Below, in pieces: positions 23,051 to 31,445 of a DNA stretch of 43,512 nt (positions within the stretch are counted from its first letter, which is position 1; each line of letters begins with the position of its first letter). Under the pieces are notes generated by a model. The model saw nothing but the letters and a program-made list of their open reading frames with translations, did no database searches and was not told the DNA's origin. Made by a program: the position numbers and the translations under genes. The stretch is from Methylobacillus sp. (GTDB lineage: Bacteria > Pseudomonadota > Gammaproteobacteria > Burkholderiales > Burkholderiaceae_C), in contig JABBAS010000004.1 of NCBI GenBank assembly GCA_018607835.1, forward strand, positions 16,744 to 60,255, read 5' to 3'.

Positions 23051-24646
23051 ATGACAAACGTCTATAAATCAATCGATCGCCATGTGGACGGCATCGTTGG
23101 CGGTGGAGACGGGCGTGGCATCGACGCCGCTTCGGTAAATGACGTGACGCCGGTGTCCGCCGGTGCGCCCACTGCCGTGGTGATCGGTACGGGATTTGGT
23201 GGTTTGGCAGCGGCGATTCGGCTGAGTGTCAAAGGGTATCGGGTGCAAATGCTTGAGAAGCTGGATGCCCCGGGTGGCCGTGCCTACGTGCATAAGCAAG
23301 ATGGTTTCACGTTCGACGCCGGTCCAACAATCATCACCTTGCCCCATCTCATCGGCGAGTTGTTCACCTTGTGCGGTCGTGAGATGAAGGACCATGTCGA
23401 CCTGCGGCTGATGTCGCCTTTCTATCGCATTCGATTCGATGACGGCACCCACTTCGACTACAGCAATAACGACGAGGAGATGCTTGCGCAAATCGAGCAA
23501 CTGAGTCCTGAAGATGTCCAAGGCTTTAAGAACTTGATGGTGGCGTCAGAGCGTTGCTTCCAACTGGGCTTTGTTGAGCTGGGCATGGTGCCCTTTGAGA
23601 CCTTTGGCGACGTGGTCAAAGCGATGCCTAATTTGATCAAAATGAAGGCGTGGCAAACCATTTACGGCTTGGTAGCCAAGCATATCAAGCACCCGAAGCT
23701 GCGCATTGTCATGAGCTTTCACCCGCTGTTGATTGGCGGTAATCCTTACTCTGTGACAGCGGTGTATGCCTTGATTCACTCGCTGGAGCGGCGCTGGGGT
23801 GTGCACTCGGCTATGGGTGGGACCGGGGCGATCGTGAATGCCTTGGTCAATTTGCTTGAAGAGCGTCAGGTCCCTATTCGATACAACGCACCCGTGACGC
23901 GCATTCGCGTGGCAGACGGTCGTGCGACCGGTGTTGAGCTCGATTCGGGTGAGTTCATTCCGGCTGACATCGTTGTGAGTAATGGCGATGCAGCGTGGAC
24001 GTATCGCCACTTGGTTGAGCCACAGCATCGTAAGCATTGGACCGACCGGCGCATCGCCAAGGGCAAGTACTCGTCAGGCCTGTTTGTTTGGTACTTTGGA
24101 ACCGACCGTCGCTATGAAGATGTGCCACACCACATGATGGTGTTGGGCCCACGGTACAAAGGCTTGCTGCAAGACATCTTCAAAAATCACACCTTATCCA
24201 AAGACTTTAGTCTTTATTTGTATCGCCCAACGGCGACAGACCCGTCTTTAGCGCCACCGGGATGTGACAGTTTTTATGTGCTGTCGGTGGTGCCTAACCT
24301 CAGTAGTGAAACCGATTGGCCTGCGGTAACGGCGCAGTATCAAGACGCCATCGCCACGGCACTAGAGGAGAGTGTGTTGCCCAATTTGAGGCAACACGTG
24401 GTCTCCTCGAAAGTGACCACGCCGCAAGATTTCCAAGACCGCTTGTGGTCTTACAAAGGCGCAGGGTTTGGTCTTGAGCCCATCCTGGTTCAAAGTGCGT
24501 GGTTTCGCCCGCACAACCGCAGCGAGGATGTCGATGGGTTATTTATGGTGGGTGCGAGTAGCCAGCCCGGTGCCGGCGTACCCAGTGTGTTGATGTCAGC
24601 CAAAATGCTTGAACAGGTGGTACCCCATGTCAAATCTCATGCTTGA
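23051..24646 (+). CDS. crtI: Phytoene desaturase CrtI
   Basis: CrtI is an FAD-dependent desaturase that converts phytoene to neurosporene or lycopene (three or four desaturations). It has 531 residues, with an N-terminal tail of about 40 residues before the Rossmann motif VVIGTGFGGLAAAIRLS. That motif is followed by PGGRAYVHKQDGFTFDAGPT. Conserved central motifs include GGNPYSVTAVYALIHSLERRWGVH and MGGTGAIVNALVNLLEE, and the C-terminal FAD motif is FMVGASSQPGAGVPSVLMSAKM. It overlaps crtB by 20 bases. With crtA and crtC present, the three-step neurosporene/spheroidene route is likely. Confidence 0.95.
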   Translation: MTNVYKSIDRHVDGIVGGGDGRGIDAASVNDVTPVSAGAPTAVVIGTGFGGLAAAIRLSVKGYRVQMLEKLDAPGGRAYVHKQDGFTFDAGPTIITLPHLIGELFTLCGREMKDHVDLRLMSPFYRIRFDDGTHFDYSNNDEEMLAQIEQLSPEDVQGFKNLMVASERCFQLGFVELGMVPFETFGDVVKAMPNLIKMKAWQTIYGLVAKHIKHPKLRIVMSFHPLLIGGNPYSVTAVYALIHSLERRWGVHSAMGGTGAIVNALVNLLEERQVPIRYNAPVTRIRVADGRATGVELDSGEFIPADIVVSNGDAAWTYRHLVEPQHRKHWTDRRIAKGKYSSGLFVWYFGTDRRYEDVPHHMMVLGPRYKGLLQDIFKNHTLSKDFSLYLYRPTATDPSLAPPGCDSFYVLSVVPNLSSETDWPAVTAQYQDAIATALEESVLPNLRQHVVSSKVTTPQDFQDRLWSYKGAGFGLEPILVQSAWFRPHNRSEDVDGLFMVGASSQPGAGVPSVLMSAKMLEQVVPHVKSHA

Positions 24647-25730
24647 GCGCGAGCAAACGAGCAGTGCTGACGCCGTGACGTCGCCCGCAATTGCATCCAT
24701 GGCCTACGACTTAGAGGCCTGCACCGCCTTAATGCGGGGTGGGTCCAAGTCATTTTTTGCAGCCTCACGGCTGCTGCCCACACGCGTGCGAACGCCTGCG
24801 ATTGCGCTTTACGCATTTTGTCGCTTAGCCGATGATGCCATCGATGACGGCGACGATCCAAAGGCCGCGATGCGTGACTTAAAGGCACGGTTGGCCGCTA
24901 TCTATTCCGGCCGTCCCGGTGCAGAGGACGCTGATCGCGCCTTGACCGTTGTGGTCCATCGCTATCAGATTCCGATTGGCTTGTTAGAGGCCTTGCTAGA
25001 TGGATTCTTGTGGGACTCAGAGGGGCGACGCTACGAGACACTGGCTGACGTGGAAAGCTACGGGGCGCGCGTGGCGGGCACCGTGGGCGCCATGATGTCG
25101 CTGATCATGGGGGCGTCATCACCGACCGCGATTGCCCGCGCCTGTGAGTTAGGGGTTGCCATGCAGCTGACCAATATTGCGCGCGACATTGGTGAGGACG
25201 CGCGCAACGGTCGGCTGTATGTTCCACGCGCTTGGTTTAGAGAACTCGGCATGGATGCGGATGCTTGGCTTGCCAACCCGGTCTTTGATCAGCGGATTGC
25301 AGGCTTCACGCAGCGCTTGTTATTGCGTGCCGATGTGCTGTACCGACGCGGTGAGTTTGGCTTAATTGAGCTATCGCGAGACTGTCGTCCAGCGATTCAA
25401 GCAGCGCGGCTGGTGTACGCTGAAATCGGTAAACAGCTTGAGCGATCCGGCCTCAATTCAATTGACCACCGCAGCGTGGTGCCTACCGCACGCAAGCTCA
25501 CGCTGATTGCCCGTGCAACCACGGTGGCGTTCAAGGCGCCGTCGGTTCCTGCGGTCTCTTTGAGCCCCGTTCCGGCTATTCAGTATCTGGTGGACATTGT
25601 TCGCCAAGAGCATGACGAGGAGACGGTGATGCAGGCCGCGGTGATACCCCATCGCAGCTTTGATGAGCGCGTCGAGTGGATGATGGACTTGTTTGAGCGT
25701 CTGGAGCAACGCGGGCGAGTCGCTCGCTGA
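24627..25730 (+). CDS. crtB: Phytoene synthase CrtB
   Basis: CrtB condenses two geranylgeranyl diphosphates to phytoene. The 367-residue protein shows both Asp-rich, Mg2+-binding motifs of the trans-isoprenyl diphosphate synthase HH family: ALYAFCRLADDAIDDGDDP and QLTNIARDIGEDARNGRLYVP. SKSFFAASRLLP near the N terminus is also typical. The ATG at 24627 with AGGTGG eight bases upstream is chosen over the TTG at 24609. A C-terminal segment of about 60 residues after position 300 is more variable. It is translationally coupled to crtI. Confidence 0.95.
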   Translation: MSNLMLEREQTSSADAVTSPAIASMAYDLEACTALMRGGSKSFFAASRLLPTRVRTPAIALYAFCRLADDAIDDGDDPKAAMRDLKARLAAIYSGRPGAEDADRALTVVVHRYQIPIGLLEALLDGFLWDSEGRRYETLADVESYGARVAGTVGAMMSLIMGASSPTAIARACELGVAMQLTNIARDIGEDARNGRLYVPRAWFRELGMDADAWLANPVFDQRIAGFTQRLLLRADVLYRRGEFGLIELSRDCRPAIQAARLVYAEIGKQLERSGLNSIDHRSVVPTARKLTLIARATTVAFKAPSVPAVSLSPVPAIQYLVDIVRQEHDEETVMQAAVIPHRSFDERVEWMMDLFERLEQRGRVAR

Positions 25731-25736
25731 GACGCT

Positions 25737-25889
25737 ATGTGGCTTAAAGTGGTCGAGGTTGGCGTGTTGGTGGTAGCAGGCGTGGCCTTTGTTGTCTGGC
25801 AATTGTGGGATGTGCGCCGTGCGCGCGAGGCAGCGGACCGCGAGCGGTCAAAAGCGCAGACGGTGACGTCCGAGTCGGATGAGCGCTAA
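25737..25889 (+). CDS. Small single-helix membrane protein, function unknown (50 aa)
   Basis: This 50-codon frame lies between the crtB stop and the DUF2269-like gene. It starts ATG six bases after the crtB stop and overlaps the next gene by 11 bases. The product begins MWLKVVEVG and has one membrane helix of about 20 residues (VLVVAGVAFVVWQLW). The tail is strongly charged (RRAREAADRERSKAQ, then TSESDER). The tight packing and typical topology make it a credible gene, but I do not recognise the family and there is no strong Shine-Dalgarno sequence. It may be a small partner of the following membrane protein. Confidence 0.55.
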   Translation: MWLKVVEVGVLVVAGVAFVVWQLWDVRRAREAADRERSKAQTVTSESDER

Positions 25890-26331
25890 CCTCAAAGTCC
25901 TTCACCTCATTTGCGCCTGTTTGTTTCTGGGCAATGTGATCGTGAGTGGCATCTGGGCCGTCTTGGCGGAACGCACCCGCAACCACGCGATTATTCAATT
26001 TAGCAATCGTGTCGTGTTGATTACGGACTTGGTGTTTACATTCCTAGGCTCATTGGGCGTGGTGTGGACAGGGTTTTCTTTGTCTGGGGGTTACGGCGGT
26101 TACGCGGATCATCTGTGGATACAGTGGTCGTATGCCTTGCTAGGTTTGTCCGGTTTGATATGGCTGTTTGTCCTCGTTCCTATCCAGCTGAAGCAGCGGC
26201 AATTATTGCGTGACACCGACACGGTGTGTGATGCCTATTGGCGGTTATCCCGCATTTGGCAAATATCGGGCGCCGTTGCGACTGCGCTGCCGCTGCCGAT
26301 TGTTTACTTTATGGTGAACAAGCCGCTGTGA
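25879..26331 (+). CDS. DUF2269-like integral membrane protein
   Basis: A 150-residue protein with four membrane helices. It begins LKVLHLICACLFLGNVIVSGIWAV and has further helices near residues 50-68, 85-107 and 127-146. The N-terminal His and the L-x-x-G-N pattern recall the DUF2269 family of predicted membrane proteins, whose function is unknown. It overlaps the 50-residue frame upstream by 11 bases and shares GTGA with the SDR gene downstream. This indicates one translational unit at the end of the plus-strand array. A link to carotenoid or quinone redox chemistry is only inference from position. Confidence 0.65.
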   Translation: MSANLKVLHLICACLFLGNVIVSGIWAVLAERTRNHAIIQFSNRVVLITDLVFTFLGSLGVVWTGFSLSGGYGGYADHLWIQWSYALLGLSGLIWLFVLVPIQLKQRQLLRDTDTVCDAYWRLSRIWQISGAVATALPLPIVYFMVNKPL

Positions 26332-27278
26332 ACCACGCTGGGCCACTCGCGGATCGCGTGGTGTTGATTACGGGAGCCGCCTCTGGCATTGGTGCGGCAA
26401 CTGCGCGGGAGGTCGCAACGCAAGGCGGGATACCTGTTTTGGTGGACTGCGATGCGGCGCCATTAGCGGCTACCGCTGCGAGTTGCGGTCCCTCCGCTCT
26501 GTACTTTGTTGCGGATGTCTCGCAGCTGTCTTTGATGGAGGACGTTGTTGCCCAGGTGATTACCGCACTGGGGCGCATTGACGTCGTTTTTGCCAATGCC
26601 GGTATCGCCGCCTTTGGGCCTGTTTCGCATGTGGATCCCGATGCCTGGTGGCGTTGCGTAGAGGTCAACATCAAGGGTGTTTTTAACACCGCACGCGCGA
26701 CCCTGTCCGCGCTGAAAACGGGCAAGGGTTACTTGCTGATTAACGTCTCAGTCTCCGCATTGGCCCATGCGCCGGTGATGTCCGCCTATGCGGCGAGTAA
26801 AGCGGCGATTGAAGCGATGGGTAATGCATGGCGAATTGAGTTGGCAGCGCATGGGGTACAGGTCGGACTGGTGTATGCGGGTTGGGTGCGCACGCCCTTG
26901 GTGACGGAAGGGGGCTTACACCCCGGTTTTATTCGCTTGCGCGCCACAATGCCCGGACCACTCAATCAAGAAATTTCGCCAGCCTACGCGGCCCAAGTGA
27001 TTGTGCGGGGTATGTGTCAGCGAACGCGACGCATTTGGATGCCCGGATGGCTCAGGGTCTTGTATGCATTGCGCGCCCTGTTGCACATGCCGTTTGCTGA
27101 GCGGCAGTTGTTAAAAGCAGCGCCAGAAATTGAGTCGCTGTATCTAGAGGGCCTGGCCGCCGAGGGTGCGTTAGCGTCCAGCTTTGGTCCACGGGAGCGT
27201 GCGCGTAGCTTGCAGCGACGCGGCGAAACCTCAGGCTCTGCGGGGCATGCGCCAAGGCAGCATGAGTCGAACCGGTAG
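26328..27278 (+). CDS. Short-chain dehydrogenase/reductase (SDR) in the carotenoid region
   Basis: A 316-residue classical SDR. The cofactor motif TGAASGIGAATA is near residues 15-26. VDCDAAP at the end of strand beta 2 suggests NAD(H) preference, NAGIAAFG is the structural motif, and catalytic Ser and YAASK appear in SVSALAHAPVMSAYAASKAA. After the core there is a basic and hydrophobic C-terminal region (WMPGWLRVLYALRALLHMPFAERQ) that could contact the membrane. The start is the GTG at 26328, overlapping the previous stop as GTGA; the earlier ATG at 26238 lies deep in that gene. Its substrate is not known. Its 3' end overlaps the convergent crtC by 48 bases. Confidence 0.8.
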   Translation: MNHAGPLADRVVLITGAASGIGAATAREVATQGGIPVLVDCDAAPLAATAASCGPSALYFVADVSQLSLMEDVVAQVITALGRIDVVFANAGIAAFGPVSHVDPDAWWRCVEVNIKGVFNTARATLSALKTGKGYLLINVSVSALAHAPVMSAYAASKAAIEAMGNAWRIELAAHGVQVGLVYAGWVRTPLVTEGGLHPGFIRLRATMPGPLNQEISPAYAAQVIVRGMCQRTRRIWMPGWLRVLYALRALLHMPFAERQLLKAAPEIESLYLEGLAAEGALASSFGPRERARSLQRRGETSGSAGHAPRQHESNR

Positions 27279-28304
27279 GGACACCAAGCGCGGTATATCC
27301 AAGGACTCATGCATGGCCGTGACCTCCTCGCCGAGCAGCGTGGTGCGCAGCAGAGAGCGGGCGTAGAAGGGCGTGTCCTCTAGCGTGCTCACGATCGTCG
27401 GGGGCTCGTTAACGTCGTTGCACATACCCCTCGCAATGCGCCAACCCGACGCGGGCATGGTGTGCCGTTTCGGCGCTGTAAACGGCGTATGGTTTCCGCT
27501 GCGTGTAAAGCGCTGCGCGATGATTCGGTTGGGACCTATTTGTGGTCGCACGTCATAGACAACGGTGGTATCCCCATTGGCCATTTCGCAGCGCGCCCAG
27601 TCCCAGTCTTTAAACCCCTCCTCAACCGGCTCATCGCCTTCGTTGGCGTCCATGTAGGCATGGCCCTGCCAGTCTAGGTTGGGGTCGTCCATTTTTACGT
27701 GTACGCGCGAGCAGGGCGCGATGGGGCCCCAGCGGTGTCGTCCCTCGTTGTCCAGCGAGGTCACAAAGGTAGACAGCCCTTCGGGCTTCACAGTGATACG
27801 ACCCCGCACGCGCTTGGGCAAGGGGACGTTGATCTCGTCGATGTCAATGGTTAGGGTCTCACCGTTCCAGTGCAGGCTGCTAGGCCCTATTTGGAAGTGT
27901 TGTGCACTGCGTTGAATGTGTTTTTGTCCCCGCTCCGTCATGGTCCAGCGTTTACCGCCACGACCGTATAAAGCGACATTGATTGCGCAGAAGTTTTCTG
28001 GGTTGACCTGTGCACCTTGACGTCGTCTAGCCAGCGCGTAGTAGGGCGAAAACACGCTCCCAACAAAGGCGATGACGGTGACGCCGTATTGACCACAATC
28101 ACTTAGCGCGTCGACATACCACCAGAGATAACCACCCGGCGGGACGGGCTGGTCAAACCGAGGTCCGCCATCAGCGTCGCGGCCGCCAACCGTCCCGACA
28201 TGGCTGCCATCGGTACGCCCGGGCCAGGATGTACGCTGCCCCCTGCCAAATAAAGACCCGCTACTTTGCTGCGCGCAGATGGGCGGGCAAAGGCCGACAG
28301 CCAT
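27231..28304 (-). CDS. crtC: Carotenoid 1,2-hydratase CrtC (start uncertain)
   Basis: CrtC adds water to the terminal double bond of neurosporene or its derivatives (acyclic xanthophyll branch). The conserved part begins FDQPVPPGGYLWWYVDALSDC (about 28157 downwards). It continues through IAFVGSVFSPYYALARRR, NVALYGRGGKRWTMTERG, PLPKRVRGRI, WGPIAPCSRV and DWDWARCEM. Within the 5' part the only canonical in-frame start is the ATG at 28304, giving 357 residues and a 202-bp overlap with crtD in another frame; the frame itself stays open to 28451. Even if initiation were later, at least 55 bp of family-like sequence overlap crtD. No good Shine-Dalgarno precedes 28304, so a non-canonical start is possible. 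Confidence 0.8.
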   Translation of the reverse strand: MAVGLCPPICAQQSSGSLFGRGQRTSWPGRTDGSHVGTVGGRDADGGPRFDQPVPPGGYLWWYVDALSDCGQYGVTVIAFVGSVFSPYYALARRRQGAQVNPENFCAINVALYGRGGKRWTMTERGQKHIQRSAQHFQIGPSSLHWNGETLTIDIDEINVPLPKRVRGRITVKPEGLSTFVTSLDNEGRHRWGPIAPCSRVHVKMDDPNLDWQGHAYMDANEGDEPVEEGFKDWDWARCEMANGDTTVVYDVRPQIGPNRIIAQRFTRSGNHTPFTAPKRHTMPASGWRIARGMCNDVNEPPTIVSTLEDTPFYARSLLRTTLLGEEVTAMHESLDIPRLVSLPVRLMLPWRMPRRA

Positions 28305-29656
28305 CCGTGTGTCGCTTGGCCATAGAGCGCGCCCGCGCTGCCCGGGAATAGCTGAGCAAAGTCCTGCGGTAGCGTGCGCACCACTTGGTGTGGATCGGCC
28401 TCCACCTCCAAGCCACACCGTCTCATCATGGCTAAAGCGTTCAGTTCCCATTCGTGTATCTCCGACTCATTGGGTGGTGGTCTATCGCCGTTGGCGGGTG
28501 CATTGACCAGACACAACAGTTTCTCTAAATTTGAATGTGGCAAGCCGTCATCGCTGCGGTCTTGTGCGCACACGTACACCGTACCCTGCGCAGGCAGTTG
28601 GTGTCTGCTAAAAATGTCATCAAACTCCCGCTTGTAGTCGCGGTTGAAGAAGACGTTGTGCCTCACCAATGGAAAGCCACTGGTGCGTGCGTGCATAGAC
28701 AAGGTGACAGCCGACAAGGATCTTTGCGCACGCACACGTGCAGGGAAATAAGCGCTGAACGCTTGGCCTAGCAAGCCATCGGCAAGCGCGCCCACATCAC
28801 CATTAAAAACCACATGATCGGCCTCGACCACCTCACCCGAGCGCAGTTGTACGCCGCTGACGCGGCCACCGTGCATTTTTATTTCTTCGCAGTGTTGGTT
28901 ATACCGCGCGGTCACGCCGGATTGCTCGCCCAGCTTGGCTAGCGCCCGAGCGACTTGGTGCATCCCGCCTGCCACCGACCACACGCCGTCCATTTCCACT
29001 TGCGCGATGAGCATCAGCGTAGCGGGTGCCGACCACGGTGATGACCCGCAGTAGGTGGCGTAGCGTCCAAATAGCTGTTGTAAGCGGGGGTCATGAAAAT
29101 GTTTCCCCAAACTGCGCCACAAGCTCGCGAATGGCCCCAACCCACTCAGCGTGGCGAGCCCGCGTGGCCCCAAGTCTGACATCATGCTCAGCAGGTCAGG
29201 GCGCTCACTGCGGATGTACGGTTTTTCAAGGGTGTCGTAGAGTCGCTGCGTTTGTGCGCAAAAATCTAAAAATCGACGCGCCTCTTGTGGACCACTGAAC
29301 TGGGCGATGGCATCCGCTGATTGCTGTGTGTCGGCAAACAAATCCAATCGCTGGGCGTCCCCATCCCACGCGTGGCGGGCGAGGGTGTTCAGCGGTTCCA
29401 ACTGCAGAATTTCGCCCAGAGAGGTCCCTATTTCGGCAAGCATTTGGTCAAACACCCAGCGCATGGTGAACACCGTTGGACCCGAGTCAACCCCCACGCC
29501 ATCGACGCTGACTTGGCGAATTTTTCCGCCGGGTGCACTGGCCGCCTCTACCAAGGTCACGTCGAGTCCGCGGTGCGCAAGCACCAAGGCAGACACCAGT
29601 CCACCGATGCCAGCGCCAACCACGACAACGCGATGTCCTTTGGCTCCTTTAGCCAT
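28103..29656 (-). CDS. crtD: Hydroxyneurosporene/methoxyneurosporene desaturase CrtD
   Basis: CrtD is a CrtI-type FAD desaturase that introduces the C-3,4 double bond in hydroxylated or methoxylated carotenoids. Motifs are the dinucleotide site VVVVGAGIGGLVSALVLAHRGLD, PGGKIRQVSVDGVGVDSGPTVFTM, SVAGGMHQVARALAKL, and the C-terminal FAD motif LYLAGGSVHPGPGVPMAAMSGRLAA. The ATG at 29654-29656, eight bases after GGAAGG and overlapping the crtA stop, gives 517 residues and is preferred over the ATG at 29680. The last roughly 65 codons overlap crtC. Confidence 0.93.
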   Translation of the reverse strand: MAKGAKGHRVVVVGAGIGGLVSALVLAHRGLDVTLVEAASAPGGKIRQVSVDGVGVDSGPTVFTMRWVFDQMLAEIGTSLGEILQLEPLNTLARHAWDGDAQRLDLFADTQQSADAIAQFSGPQEARRFLDFCAQTQRLYDTLEKPYIRSERPDLLSMMSDLGPRGLATLSGLGPFASLWRSLGKHFHDPRLQQLFGRYATYCGSSPWSAPATLMLIAQVEMDGVWSVAGGMHQVARALAKLGEQSGVTARYNQHCEEIKMHGGRVSGVQLRSGEVVEADHVVFNGDVGALADGLLGQAFSAYFPARVRAQRSLSAVTLSMHARTSGFPLVRHNVFFNRDYKREFDDIFSRHQLPAQGTVYVCAQDRSDDGLPHSNLEKLLCLVNAPANGDRPPPNESEIHEWELNALAMMRRCGLEVEADPHQVVRTLPQDFAQLFPGSAGALYGQATHGWLSAFARPSARSKVAGLYLAGGSVHPGPGVPMAAMSGRLAAATLMADLGLTSPSRRVVISGGMSTR

Positions 29657-30374
29657 AGTGCTTGCCCTTCCATTGGCCACTGAGCGTCAAGGGGCTAAAG
29701 CGCGCAAACATCGATTCGAAGAAATAGCCGTGTTTCGCGGCAGCTTGAATGGCGGTTAAGTGGGCACCCGATCGGGCATAGGCGTCCATGTGTGAGACGC
29801 TATCCCAGAGAGTGAAGGTGGCTTGTCTGAGCAGCGGCGCTTCGCCTAGCCCGACCGCGAGTTGGCAGCCCTGGGTGTGGTCGAGCGCGGACTGCGCGGC
29901 GGGCGCATAGCGCCAAAATGCAGCCGCCTTACCCATGCGTATGGATGCCCGCGTCAGCGCTGCGATGGGTACGTCAACGGGAGCTTGGCCGGCCACTGCC
30001 AGCGATTGTCCATCCCAACTCCCTCGGCACGACCACGCCTGCATCGTCATGCTGAAAAACTCTTGAGAGCGGGCTTTATAAGCCTGTACCAGCGGACTAC
30101 GGTCTATAAAGGCGTGTGCGGTTTGCAGCGACGAAAACAGCGCGAACACGCCTTGACGCGATGCGCTGGGCTTTAGCCCGAAACCACCCTCATAGCCGCT
30201 ACCCAAGACTTTGGCGAAAAGTAAACCGTCCGTGCGTCGCAAAGCGCGTGGTCCTTGAACCATGCGTGACCAACCCCACAGGCGATGCGTTGGGGCAATA
30301 TCAGCAAGTAACAAGACGGCAATCTGGTCATTTTCGCTTGCGGACTGAATGGCGTTAATGGTTGGGCTGTTCAT
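29649..30374 (-). CDS. crtA: Spheroidene monooxygenase CrtA
   Basis: CrtA introduces the C-2 keto group of spheroidenone (or 2-ketospirilloxanthin), which is typical of oxic growth. The 241-residue chain contains LLLADIAPTHRLWGWSRMVQGP, GLLFAKVLGSGYEGGFGLKPS, QGVFALFSSLQTAHAFI, ALTRASIRMGKAAAFWRYAP and the C-terminal AKHGYFFESMFARFSPL, all consistent with the family. The ATG at 30372-30374 touches the T-tract of the puf terminator, so there is no room for a Shine-Dalgarno outside the hairpin. A GTG in frame at 30422 would run through the hairpin. Its stop overlaps the crtD start. Confidence 0.88.
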   Translation of the reverse strand: MNSPTINAIQSASENDQIAVLLLADIAPTHRLWGWSRMVQGPRALRRTDGLLFAKVLGSGYEGGFGLKPSASRQGVFALFSSLQTAHAFIDRSPLVQAYKARSQEFFSMTMQAWSCRGSWDGQSLAVAGQAPVDVPIAALTRASIRMGKAAAFWRYAPAAQSALDHTQGCQLAVGLGEAPLLRQATFTLWDSVSHMDAYARSGAHLTAIQAAAKHGYFFESMFARFSPLTLSGQWKGKHYG

Positions 30375-30409
30375 AAAAAAAGGGCCTGTACCCGTTACGG
30401 TGCAGGCCC
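30375..30409 (-). terminator. Intrinsic terminator between pufC and crtA
   Basis: On the minus strand an 11-bp stem (30399-30409 with 30382-30392, one G-U pair, six-base loop) is followed at once by seven T residues (30375-30381). It lies 16 bp after the pufC stop. This is a strong rho-independent terminator for the puf transcript. The crtA ATG begins at the next base. Confidence 0.9.
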
Positions 30410-30425
30410 CTTGGCACGTCACGGT

Positions 30426-31445
30426 TTAAGGCTTGCTTACCGATTGGAGTTCAGGGTAGTGCTTGGCCATTTCTGCACCGTACAGCGGTTTGAACGCGCC
30501 TTGGTGGCAGGTGCTGCAGTTTACTTTAGCCACATCACCCTTGACGCCCAATCGTGAGGGTGGGAACTGATCAGTCAACGGAATGATGTAGTCGTTGTTG
30601 ATCTCCCGCGCCATCCGAATACCATGCCAAGCGGTGACCCGCTGGGGACGGGATTCTGCCCATGAGTCAAAGCTGCGGGTGTTATGGCAGTAGGTGCAGT
30701 TCACGCCCAACGAGTCGGACATGTGCATCATCAGCGAGTAGGTGTGCTCGGCTTGCTTTAACGACGCCCGGTTGGCGTTGGCACCGATTCCCGCCATCGC
30801 TTCATTGCCGTTTACTCGGATTTCCTTGGCATCCTTTAAGTAGGGCGTGAACGGGTCGAACGGCAGTGATGAGAGGCCCGATTGCACCGTTGCAATGTTT
30901 TGACCTGCCAAGTCACCCAGCAGGCTGGACGCGTACTTTCGGTCTTTGGGCGCGGTCCAAACTTGCGTTGGGATGTTATTGCCACGGTGACAGGTGTAGC
31001 AGGTCACGCCTGTCTCAGCAACGTGGCCCTTCCAGTCCTGATTGACCTTTTGAGTCATCTGTATCATGCGACGCGCCACCACCTTGGTGTACTTGGAGTC
31101 CTCCGCAAAGTTCTGGACATTGTGGCAGTAAGCACACCCCTCCTTGGGCGCCACCCATTCGGTAATGGATGTCATATGTCGGACAAATTGCCCCACACTG
31201 AGGTCACCCAATACCTGAACGTTTTGGTAGATCTGACCAGCTTTAGGGCCGTCGGGAGACGCCGCTGGCGCGGGCACAGGTGCTTGGTTAAGCGCCGCTT
31301 CTTTTGCCAATGTCCGTGGGTTATAGATTTGCTCCATGCCCGTGCCACGGTAGCCGGTTTGAACGGTTGTTATGGGGGGTCTTTCGCATGCTGACAGCGT
31401 GACCACCGCTGCCAGTATCAAGGCGATTTTAGAAATGATTCTCAT
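30426..31445 (-). CDS. pufC: Reaction-centre tetrahaem cytochrome c subunit
   Basis: PufC is the membrane-anchored tetrahaem cytochrome that re-reduces the photo-oxidised special pair. The 339-residue precursor starts [20 protein letters not shown], a lipoprotein signal with Cys20 in the lipobox. Four c-type haem motifs are present: CAYCH (Cys104), CYTCH (about 149), CTYCH and CSTCH, with Met ligands expected in the helices before each. The ATG overlaps the pufM stop by one base (TAATG). A signal-less longer frame from 31529 is inside pufM and is rejected. The likely donor is the HiPIP at 41572-41892. Confidence 0.96.
   Translation of the reverse strand: MRIISKIALILAAVVTLSACERPPITTVQTGYRGTGMEQIYNPRTLAKEAALNQAPVPAPAASPDGPKAGQIYQNVQVLGDLSVGQFVRHMTSITEWVAPKEGCAYCHNVQNFAEDSKYTKVVARRMIQMTQKVNQDWKGHVAETGVTCYTCHRGNNIPTQVWTAPKDRKYASSLLGDLAGQNIATVQSGLSSLPFDPFTPYLKDAKEIRVNGNEAMAGIGANANRASLKQAEHTYSLMMHMSDSLGVNCTYCHNTRSFDSWAESRPQRVTAWHGIRMAREINNDYIIPLTDQFPPSRLGVKGDVAKVNCSTCHQGAFKPLYGAEMAKHYPELQSVSKP

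Noticed and set aside
23546-24037. Minus-strand frame opposite crtI
   Set aside because: It is antisense to conserved CrtI motifs and has no ribosome site or recognisable domain.
26238-26327. SDR starting at 26238
   Set aside because: It would overlap the DUF2269-like gene by 94 bases with no family resemblance; the GTG at 26328 gives a normal SDR N terminus and GTGA coupling.
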